Assembly (NCBI GenBank): GCA_031254535.1 | Contig: JAIRUG010000062.1 | Span: 1-10,462, forward strand | DNA length: 10,462 bases | From: Rickettsia sp. | Lineage (GTDB): Bacteria > Pseudomonadota > Alphaproteobacteria > Rickettsiales > Rickettsiaceae | Direction of reading: 5' to 3' | Part shown: positions 1-5,270 of the stretch, one piece after another | Layout: the number at the start of each line of letters is the position of its first letter | Position numbering within the stretch: the first letter of the stretch is position 1 | Translations under genes and position numbers: made by a program | The notes under the pieces: model-generated | What the model saw: the letters and a program-made list of their open reading frames with translations, nothing else | The model's database searches: none | Told to the model about the DNA's origin: nothing

Positions 1-582
1 TTATGAAAAAAATTGCAATCTTTTAAAAAGATTAGAGTTGATGATTTTTTTTGTAATTTTTTAGACAAAAGATTTTGTTTCTTTTTTTTGAAATTAGAGC
101 AAATTTTTATCTTTCAACGGTTCCTGGATTGCTTCGTCGCAGCAAAGCTACTCCTCGCAACTTATCTTCTAGATGAGGAGGAACAAGAACTATGCCGTAA
201 AATGGGATTAGCAGGCGGTATATGGGATAAGAAATTAAATTTTCTTTACTGACTACATTTTGTCATTTGGTGCATCATTATGCCAAATAAATTGAAGAGA
301 TGCTGATGAGAATGTGCTTTAACGGTGGAAATTTATGTTTGAAATATTATTAATATACATAAAAAACATTATATCGATTAATTTAAATCATGTCAAGTAG
401 AAAGTGATATTTACATGACTACAAATCTCATAATAAAATCTCTACATACCCCATTACTTACACGTTTCAAGCACTTTTCTATCTGGAAGATAAGTCGCAA
501 TGACGCTGAAGAATTTTGTGTGCATCGCCTAGGAGATTTAGTGCGACGAAGCTAATAGACAAAGCAATGCTAGTCAGATTAG
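1..582. other. Gene-free left flank with repeat half-sites
   Basis: No gene is recognised here. The stretch is AT-rich with long T runs between about 45 and 95. A small 7-bp stem (AATCTTT/AAAGATT, 17-33) is visible, but no T run directly follows it, so I do not call it a terminator. An open frame of 79 codons at 13-252 has no ribosome binding site, a low-complexity start, and passes through a dispersed repeat, so it is unlikely to be coding. Two half-sites of a dispersed repeat face each other at 125-174 and 481-552. The roughly 300 bp between them show no gene, RNA or clear regulatory site. The right end runs into the 3' end of mgtE. Confidence 0.6.
125..552. repeat. Inverted pair of dispersed-repeat half-sites (TGGATTGCTTCGTCGC type)
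   Basis: The left arm (125-174) reads TGGATTGCTTCGTCGC, then CTCCTCGCAA, then CTTATCTTCTAGAT. The right arm (481-552) shows the same blocks inverted: ATCTGGAAGATAAG at 481-494, TCGCAATGACG just after it, and GCGACGAAGC at 543-552. The CTTATCTTCYAGAT blocks differ at one of 14 positions. The right arm carries about 20 extra bases in its middle. The GGATTGCTTCGTCG...CTCCTCGCAATGACG pattern is a common dispersed palindromic repeat in Rickettsiaceae genomes, stated from general knowledge. The pair could be one broken palindromic repeat or two separate insertions. It also abuts the mgtE stop codon. Confidence 0.5.
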
Positions 583-1953
583 CTATACCAAAAAGATATA
601 AGCTAAAGTTAGGAAGGCAAAATATCCAAACGAGTCGGTTATGGCGGTCAGGAATACACCTGAACCAGTGGCAGGATCAATATTTAAATAATGTAGAGTA
701 ATTGGTATTGCCGAACCAAAAAGACCTGCAATTAAGAAAGTTAGGATAACGGCTATGGAAAAAACTAAGCTGATCTGTGGATCAGAAAGCATTATTAAGA
801 TTAACAACGCACCAACTAATGCCAATATAGAACCGTTAAATCCGCATACAACCACTTCTTTAAAAAGCACTTTTAATACGTTATTATGATGGATATCTTT
901 GTTGGCAAGGGCTCTAACTGTTACTGTCATGGCTTGGGTTCCAGCATTTCCTCCCATAGAAGCAACAATAGGCGTGATAGCTGCCAATGTTATAAATTTG
1001 ACAATAGTCACACTGAACTGATTAATAATTATCGATGTCATACAGGCGGTAATTAGATTGACAAATAACCAAGGAAACCTATGTCTTACAGTATAAAATA
1101 AATTGTAGAATGTATCTTGGGTATGAACACCACCAAGCGACATTATATCTTTTTCTGTTTGTTGTTCAATGATGTAGAGCATGTTGTCTATTGAAATGGT
1201 ACCTATTAATTTGCCGCTTTTATTGACCACTGGTACAATTGTTAAAGCATATTGTTTAAAAATAAAACTTAACTCACTTAAGTTAGTGAAGAGATCGGTA
1301 ATTTTAAATTCAGGGTTCATAAGATCTTTTACTAATTCCCCTCCTTTATGCTTAAGTAAAGTGCTTAGGAGTATACTACCTATAGGTCGATATTTACTAT
1401 CTGTTATAATAGCAGCATGAAAATCTTGTGTTATATGTTGCTGTCTAATAAAATCTATTGCCCTAGCTACGGTCCAATCTTCTTGAAATGACACAAAATG
1501 CCTTTCAACTACTCTACCAACACTGTCTTCTGGATAAGTACACCCTTCGATAATTTGCTGTCTCTTTTCTATTTTGAGATTACTTAAGATCATTTCTTTT
1601 GTTATATCATCAAGATCTTCTATAACTTCAACAGCATCTTCTATAGCAAGTTGATTAATTAAATGTACAGTTTTCTCTATACCTAAAGTTTGGATTATAA
1701 GTGGTTTTCTGCTTACACTAAGCTGCACTAGAGTCTCAGGCTTTAGTGTATCTTTTAACAAGGGAAGAATTATTTTATATGTTCTATGATTTACATTATC
1801 TAAGAAATCTGCAAGATCTGCATAATGGAGATTAGTCATAATCTCCACGGCTTTACCAACATCATCACTATTCAGAAGATTATTAATCTGCTCAAACGTT
1901 TCATCAAATTGGTTTTGATGAATCGATAACATACTTTTTGGTTGATTCTGCAT
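583..1953 (-). CDS. mgtE: Magnesium transporter MgtE
   Basis: This is a Mg2+ channel/transporter of the inner membrane that gates Mg2+ entry according to cytosolic Mg2+. It is full length at 456 residues. The acidic helical MgtE_N domain spans about 15-135 and is followed by a pair of CBS domains at about 140-265. The membrane part, about five helices, spans about 290-456. The family signature is clear: P328, then the GGNAG motif at 334-338, then R347 (in TVRALA). Near the end, IDPA (425-428) and TAITDSFGYF carry D440, the counterpart of the pore aspartate (D432) of Thermus MgtE. The start at 1953 is supported by GAGGAG at 1956-1961, though its 2-nt spacing is short. An internal ATG at codon 8 has no such site. 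The gene stands alone. A palindromic repeat lies upstream, and no convincing terminator is seen after the TAG stop. Confidence 0.95.
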   Translation of the reverse strand: MQNQPKSMLSIHQNQFDETFEQINNLLNSDDVGKAVEIMTNLHYADLADFLDNVNHRTYKIILPLLKDTLKPETLVQLSVSRKPLIIQTLGIEKTVHLINQLAIEDAVEVIEDLDDITKEMILSNLKIEKRQQIIEGCTYPEDSVGRVVERHFVSFQEDWTVARAIDFIRQQHITQDFHAAIITDSKYRPIGSILLSTLLKHKGGELVKDLMNPEFKITDLFTNLSELSFIFKQYALTIVPVVNKSGKLIGTISIDNMLYIIEQQTEKDIMSLGGVHTQDTFYNLFYTVRHRFPWLFVNLITACMTSIIINQFSVTIVKFITLAAITPIVASMGGNAGTQAMTVTVRALANKDIHHNNVLKVLFKEVVVCGFNGSILALVGALLILIMLSDPQISLVFSIAVILTFLIAGLFGSAIPITLHYLNIDPATGSGVFLTAITDSFGYFAFLTLAYIFLV

Positions 1954-1977
1954 AACTCCTCGTTAGTGCAAATTCTC

Positions 1978-1991
1978 GATAACAAGTTATC
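1978..1991. promoter_or_regulatory. Perfect 14-bp palindrome upstream of mgtE (possible operator or -10 overlap)
   Basis: GATAACAAGTTATC is perfectly self-complementary and lies 24 bp upstream of the mgtE start. Read on the minus strand, its GATAAC could serve as a -10 (4/6 matches to TATAAT), 16 bp from a TTGAGT -35-like hexamer supplied by the neighbouring palindromic repeat. A regulator binding this dyad would then cover the promoter. The arrangement is seen directly in the sequence, but its function is inference. Confidence 0.25.
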
Positions 1992-2005
1992 TAGAATGCA
2001 GTTAT

Positions 2006-2130
2006 ATACTCAAATGATTTGGAGAATTAGATTTGAAAATGAGGAGCAAGCACACCCAACGTACATGAGGTACGTAAGTATTCAAGTCTCTGATATTTTC
2101 AAAAAACAATTCTTCAAATCATTTGAGTAT
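2006..2130. repeat. Palindromic repeat element, copy 1 (upstream of mgtE)
   Basis: This 125-bp element has 23-bp outer arms (2006-2028 and 2108-2130) that are inverted repeats with one mismatch, beginning ATACTCAAATGATTTG. Further in, TTTGAAAAT on the left faces ATTTTCAAA on the right. The centre carries its own stem, ACGTAC-ATGAG-GTACGT (2059-2075). A diverged second copy lies at 4179-4361, so this is a dispersed element. It resembles the Rickettsia palindromic elements as a class, but I cannot assign it to a named family. An open frame runs through it on the plus strand, overlapping the mgtE start. That frame has no ribosome binding site, so I treat it as non-coding. Confidence 0.75.
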
Positions 2131-2201
2131 CAATATAGAAATAATCAGGTTATTTTAACATGTTAGGTTTTATAAGACAACTAAGTTGAAACATATAGAA
2201 T

Positions 2202-2286
2202 TGGTGCGGTCGAGAAGACTTGAACTTCCACTCTGTTAAGAACAACCCCCTCAAGGCTGTGCGTCTACCAATTTCGCCACGACCGC
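2202..2286 (-). tRNA. tRNA-Leu (anticodon GAG)
   Basis: On the minus strand the acceptor GCGGTCG pairs with CGACCGC, followed by discriminator A and an encoded CCA (2202-2204). The D arm has the leucine-type run GAAATTGGTAGACGC. The anticodon arm is CAGCC-TTGAGGG-GGTTG, which places anticodon GAG at 2250-2252, reading CUU/CUC codons. A long variable arm follows, as expected for a class II tRNA, then the T arm GGAAG-TTCAAGT-CTTCT. All stems close, so the gene looks intact. It is single, with no neighbouring tRNA. No phage or integrase gene is seen beside it. Confidence 0.95.
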
Positions 2287-2323
2287 AATTAATATAATTA
2301 TTTCAACAATATCTTAGACTTCT

Positions 2324-2446
2324 TCAGATATCTGCTATAGCTAGGAGACTGTCAAAAATAACTAAAGTGATTCTATATTTGGCTCTTTTTAGCTGCGAAT
2401 AAACATGTTCTTCTTGAAATAGGTACACTATTTCTTCAAAAATCAT
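2324..2446 (-). CDS. Possible 40-residue small protein inside a palindromic element
   Basis: A 40-codon frame begins at ATG 2446 with GAGGAT placed 4 nt upstream (2451-2456 on the plus strand), one of the better ribosome binding sites in the window. The predicted peptide is MIFEEIVYLF..., with an acidic amphipathic start and a hydrophobic end (LVIFDSLLAIADI). It stops 37 bp upstream of the tRNA-Leu 5' end. Most of the frame lies within the palindrome at 2341-2504, so it may be a chance frame carried by the repeat or a remnant of a transposase. I recognise no family, and no other copy is present in the window for comparison. Confidence 0.2.
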   Translation of the reverse strand: MIFEEIVYLFQEEHVYSQLKRAKYRITLVIFDSLLAIADI

Positions 2447-2504
2447 ATTTATCCTCACCAAAAAATAGCTCTAAATATAATTAGTTATCTCCAACAACTT
2501 CCTA
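2341..2504. repeat. MITE-like long palindromic element, second family
   Basis: A 164-bp stretch folds back on itself almost end to end. The outer arms begin CTAGGAGACTGTC (left) and, read inverted, CTAGGAAGTTGTT (right), both followed by ATAACTAA (18 of 25 positions agree). Inner blocks continue to pair: TATATTT..GCTCTTTTT with TATATTT..GCTATTTTTT, and AATAAACATG with GATAAATATG. The tip is GAAATA-GGTACAC-TATTTC (2416-2434). The arms are diverged, so the element is probably old. Its design fits a miniature inverted-repeat element moved by a transposase encoded elsewhere, or an intergenic palindromic repeat. No transposase gene is nearby. It is unrelated in sequence to the elements at 2006 and 4179. 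Confidence 0.65.
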
Positions 2505-2741
2505 GAAATAACTAAGGATCGCAAGGATTATATCCATTGTTCTAAGATAAGGATAGTACCTAATTCAATTACTTTTACTATAACTTGAATTTTGACTATA
2601 TATAGCAAATTATTCTATATATATCAACATATATACTTGATGAAACTCAACAATTGTAATTCACTGTGCAAAATGATTGAAAATTGATATAGCCTAATCC
2701 GAATAAGTTCTTGATATTGTTATAAGTTCCTAAATGTCTAT
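2505..2741. other. AT-rich spacer without recognised features
   Basis: About 240 bp of AT-rich DNA separate the MITE-like element from the next repeat. It contains runs such as CTATATATAGC and TCTATATATATC and a weak inverted repeat (AATTCAA...TTGAATT, about 2562-2591). I see no gene, no RNA and no convincing promoter. Confidence 0.5.
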
Positions 2742-2825
2742 TAGTGAGGAGGCATAAACCGACAAAGCAATCCATTTATGATCACTTTTTGGATTGTTTC
2801 GTCGCTACTAAACTAACTCCTCACA
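2742..2825. repeat. Dispersed palindromic repeat (CTCCTC / GGATTG.TTCGTCG type)
   Basis: GTGAGGAG (2744-2751) faces CTCCTCAC (2817-2824), and GACAAAGCAATCCA faces TGGATTGTTTCGTC across a short central spacer. This gives an inverted repeat of about 80 bp. The same TGGATTG.TTCGTCGC and CTCCTC blocks occur at 125-160 and inverted at 543-552, so it is a dispersed family. It lies downstream of the helicase gene, beyond that gene's terminator. Confidence 0.65.
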
Positions 2826-2876
2826 GTGATGAAGGAGTTATCTAGAACCTTAACGGGTTAGCTATAAATTAGTTTT

Positions 2877-2911
2877 AAAAGCAGTTGTATTCTTCTAACA
2901 CAACTGCTTTT
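2877..2911 (-). terminator. Intrinsic terminator of the RhlE-like helicase gene
   Basis: AAAAGCAGTTGT (2877-2888) and ACAACTGCTTTT (2900-2911) form a perfect 12-bp stem with an 11-nt loop. On the minus strand the stem ends in TTTT and starts 7 nt after the helicase stop. Because both ends are A/T runs it could also act on plus-strand transcripts, but no plus-strand gene needs it. Confidence 0.85.
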
Positions 2912-2917
2912 ACTAAA

Positions 2918-4141
2918 TTAGGATGCTTTGCTATTTCTAGCACGACCAACATAAGGTTTCTTATCGTTATTATTACGAGGAAAATAACTTTTTTTACCAT
3001 TATTGCTATTGTTACCATTAAATGGTCTTCTACGATTCTTACTTCCTGTCATTTCTTCTCTTGAAGTACTCTCGCCTTGATTCATTAGACGATCAATAGC
3101 TTTCCACCTGATATTATCTTCTGGTGAAATGAAGGATAACGCACAACCTGAAAGACCTGCTCTACCGGTTCTACCTATTCTATGTAAATAATCTTCTGGA
3201 GACATTGGCAAGTCGTAATTGATAACATGCTGTGTATGTGGTATGTCTAAGCCACGGGCCACAACATCTGTTGCCACCATAATTCTATGACGAGAAGAGC
3301 GAAACGATGCAATTACATGATCACGTCTACCTTGCGTTAAATCACCATGTATAGCTTCAGCCTTGTGATCTTCAAATTTTAACATTTTTGCCAACTGATC
3401 AGCACCACGCTTAGTTTTTACAAAAATAATTATAGAACCATCTCGTTGATTTAATTGCTTTATAAGTTCAGGAAATTTCTCTTTATCAGAAACACGTAAA
3501 GTTTCTTGTTTTATTTGAGAGGCAGCCTGAATAGTTGAACCAATAGTAATACGTTTAGGGTTAATCACATATTTTTGCGATAGTGCAATAATATGTTTTG
3601 GCATAGTAGCTGAAAACATTAAAACCTGCCGTTTTTCAGGTATATATTTATTTATTTCTTCTAATTGTTCTTTCATACCCATATCAAGCATTCTGTCCAT
3701 CTCATCAAGCACCACCAACTGGACAGTATTTAATTTTAAGGTACCACGCAGTAAATGATCTATAATACGCCCCGGTGTTCCAATCACGACTTTAGGATTT
3801 GCCTTTAACTGCATAAATTGTTTATGCATTGGTTCACCACCTATTAAAACCACACTAGGAAGCTTAATTTGAGTAGTTACATTAGTTAAAGTAGTACGTA
3901 CTTGACTGGCTAATTCCCGAGTTGGCACAAGTACCAAAGCCATTGATTTAGTCTGTATAAAAGAGTTGACGATTGGTAGTAAATAGGCAAGGGTCTTACC
4001 CGAACCAGTTTGACTAGAAGCGAGAATATCATTACCTTGCATCGCAATCGGTATAGCCTCTCTTTGAATTGCCGTTGGAGAGGTGATGTTCATCTGTTCA
4101 AGTGATATAATCACTTCATTTGGTAAATTAAAACTTTTCAT
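2918..4141 (-). CDS. DEAD-box ATP-dependent RNA helicase, RhlE-like
   Basis: This is a cytoplasmic RNA-unwinding ATPase of the bacterial DEAD-box group. In other bacteria such proteins act in ribosome assembly, RNA decay and cold adaptation. Visible motifs in order are: Q motif with PTAIQREAIP (22-31), motif I ASSQTGSGKT (41-50), Ia PTREL (73-77), Ib TPGR (122-125), motif II at 146-149, SAT (177-179), motif V ATDVVARGLD (290-299) and motif VI HRIGRTGR (320-327). Motif II reads DEMD instead of DEAD; the catalytic acidic residues remain. After about 360 the protein ends in a basic, Asn-rich tail (RRRPFNGNNSNNGKK...), as is common in RhlE-type RNA-binding tails. The start at 4141 matches the family N-terminus, but the upstream ribosome site is weak (GGAT, 7-nt spacing). 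The gene is monocistronic and ends at a strong terminator. The RhlE assignment is by overall similarity, so no symbol is fixed. Confidence 0.92.
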   Translation of the reverse strand: MKSFNLPNEVIISLEQMNITSPTAIQREAIPIAMQGNDILASSQTGSGKTLAYLLPIVNSFIQTKSMALVLVPTRELASQVRTTLTNVTTQIKLPSVVLIGGEPMHKQFMQLKANPKVVIGTPGRIIDHLLRGTLKLNTVQLVVLDEMDRMLDMGMKEQLEEINKYIPEKRQVLMFSATMPKHIIALSQKYVINPKRITIGSTIQAASQIKQETLRVSDKEKFPELIKQLNQRDGSIIIFVKTKRGADQLAKMLKFEDHKAEAIHGDLTQGRRDHVIASFRSSRHRIMVATDVVARGLDIPHTQHVINYDLPMSPEDYLHRIGRTGRAGLSGCALSFISPEDNIRWKAIDRLMNQGESTSREEMTGSKNRRRPFNGNNSNNGKKSYFPRNNNDKKPYVGRARNSKAS

Positions 4142-4155
4142 TATATAAATCCAAT

Positions 4156-4184
4156 ATTATTTATCGTAAATTAAAAATACTCAA
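4156..4184 (-). promoter_or_regulatory. Candidate promoter of the helicase gene, -35 within repeat arm
   Basis: On the minus strand TTGAGT (4179-4184) and AATAAT (4156-4161) are separated by 17 bp, giving 4/6 and 5/6 matches to the -35 and -10 consensus. TTGAGT is the tip of the palindromic repeat copy at 4179-4361. The predicted transcript start would leave a leader of only about 8 nt, which is short, so this remains a candidate. Confidence 0.3.
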
Positions 4185-4361
4185 ATGTTTTGAGGAATTG
4201 GAAAGTAAACTGTAATTAGACTCTTTTGCTTTAAATAATTATTTTTGAAAATGAGAGGCAAGTATCCACCTTAAGGTAGATGAGCATGCGAATAATTGGT
4301 ATTTTCAAAAACAATTCCTCAAAGCAAAAGAATATATTCCAACTCTCCAAAGCATCTGAGT
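4179..4361. repeat. Palindromic repeat element, copy 2, nested form (upstream of helicase)
   Basis: The outer arms (4179-4203 and 4337-4361) are inverted repeats agreeing at 21 of 25 positions, starting ACTCAAATGTTTTG and, read inverted, ACTCAGATGCTTTG. They match the outer arms of the copy at 2006-2130. Inside lies a second pair, TCTTTTGCTTT (4222-4232) with AAAGCAAAAGA (4321-4331), perfect over 11 bp, which continues into TTTTTGAAAAT on both sides. The core from TTGAAAATGAG to ATTTTCAAAAACAATTC aligns with copy 1, including a GTASATGAG block. The centre has a perfect 10-bp palindrome, ACCTTAAGGT (4268-4277). The element is longer than copy 1 because of the extra inner arms. Confidence 0.7.
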
Positions 4362-4820
4362 AAACATATATTCTATACCTTAAAAAAAGAATAAATTTAT
4401 GATTAAGTTATTATGTTATAAAGCGGGTTATTAATTATTGTATAGTAAAAGCGATTGTAATTATAATACGGCAAAAAAGACAGTACTCCTGCTCATCTTT
4501 AAATGTAACCCTACCTTTGTAGGAAGACAACATTGCACTGGATCACCTAACGTTATAATAGCACTTACAAAGTAAAAACAATGCCCTCTCCACGTAGACA
4601 GGAATGAAATCTTCATCATCCATGCAACAACGCCTTACAAAGATAACAGATATTCTGCCCTATACTTAAATGATCCAATAAAATTACATTTTACTTACAG
4701 TGAACACTGAGTTATAAAAGATAATGCACAGAGTGTATAAAAAGATGATACTACCCAAAATTCACTAGTTTAATAACCACTCATAAATTTTGAGTAGTTG
4801 CTTGTAGTTTTAAATAAATA
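4362..4820. other. Gene-free spacer with a less AT-rich block; possible small RNA
   Basis: I recognise no gene in this stretch of about 460 bp between cspA and the helicase. From about 4470 to 4670 the composition is visibly less AT-rich than the other spacers. It contains a neat hairpin CCTAC-CTTT-GTAGG (4510-4523). A perfect TATAAT at 4462-4467 on the plus strand would start a transcript near 4474, but its -35 is poor (TTGTAT, 18-bp spacing). On the minus strand, TTCATTCCTGTCTACG (about 4595-4610) resembles half of the common TCATTCCTG...CAGGAATGA dispersed repeat. A 26-codon minus-strand frame (4543-4623) has no ribosome site. The sequence does not match 6S RNA, SRP RNA or tmRNA hallmarks that I know. 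Confidence 0.4.
4775..4799 (-). terminator. Weak hairpin downstream of cspA
   Basis: AACCACTC (4775-4782) pairs with GAGTAGTT (4792-4799), giving an 8-bp stem with one G-T pair and a 9-nt loop. It lies 21 bp past the cspA stop. There is no clear T run after it on the minus strand, so it may act as an mRNA 3' end stabiliser rather than a true intrinsic terminator. Confidence 0.35.
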
Positions 4821-5030
4821 TTACTTTATTTGCAGATTAACAGCAGAAATTTTTCCCTTATTGTCTTCTAGATCAAAGCCTACACTTTGACCTCCATTAA
4901 GATTACGGATCCCGGCACGCTCTACAGCTGAGATGTGGACAAAAACGTCACTCCCACCATCATCTGGTTGAATAAAACCAAAACCTTTGGTTGTATTAAA
5001 CCATTTGACCTTACCTACTTTAGTAGTCAT
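4821..5030 (-). CDS. cspA: Cold-shock domain protein CspA
   Basis: This is a small cytoplasmic single-strand RNA/DNA-binding protein with one OB-fold cold-shock domain. Such proteins act as RNA chaperones and prevent mRNA structures that block translation. It is 69 residues, the usual length. RNP1 is KGFGFI (15-20) and RNP2 is VFVHI (29-33), with the surface aromatics W10, F11, F17, F19, F30 and H32 all present. The ending [17 protein letters not shown] resembles Rickettsia CspA. The start at 5030 is set by AAAGG 5 nt upstream. It is a single gene with its own strong promoter about 130 bp upstream and a long leader, the usual arrangement for cold-inducible csp genes. The symbol follows the common Rickettsia name; other csp paralogues cannot be excluded. 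Confidence 0.95.
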   Translation of the reverse strand: MTTKVGKVKWFNTTKGFGFIQPDDGGSDVFVHISAVERAGIRNLNGGQSVGFDLEDNKGKISAVNLQIK

Positions 5031-5162
5031 AAAAACCTTTTAGTATAGGGTTACTTATCTGAACTTAATTCGCAACTCTTCCGTAGAAATTAAACCAAAT
5101 AACTGACAGGCAGACATAAGGCTTTCATGCTATTAAAGAGTTAATTATTAAACTCAAAGAAC

Positions 5163-5191
5163 ATGCTACTCCTTTTCTTAATAATTGTCAA
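5163..5191 (-). promoter_or_regulatory. Promoter of cspA with long 5' leader
   Basis: On the minus strand TTGACA (5186-5191, a perfect -35) is followed after 17 bp by TAGCAT (5163-5168, 4/6 matches to -10). Transcription would start near 5156, leaving an untranslated leader of about 125 nt. The leader opens with a small stem (GAGTT/AACTC, 5138-5155) and contains CTGCCTGTCAG. Just upstream, GGATA-TTTTCT-TATCC followed by TTTGTT (5196-5211) is a possible weak end for the RND transcript. No match to the E. coli cold box was recognised. Confidence 0.6.
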
Positions 5192-5270
5192 CAAAGGATA
5201 AGAAAATATCCATAGATTTTATATTTTTCTTTGAAATATAGACATTTTAGCACATTTTCTTATAATTACA

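Noticed and set aside
13..252. 79-codon plus-strand open frame
   Set aside because: No ribosome binding site, a low-complexity T-rich start, and it runs through a dispersed repeat; the peptide resembles no family I know.
1942..2166. 74-codon plus-strand open frame overlapping the mgtE start
   Set aside because: It is antisense to mgtE at its start, has no ribosome site, and most of it is the palindromic repeat at 2006-2130.
4543..4623. 26-codon minus-strand frame (MDDEDFIPVYVE...)
   Set aside because: No ribosome site and it overlaps a stretch resembling a dispersed repeat; too short to support.
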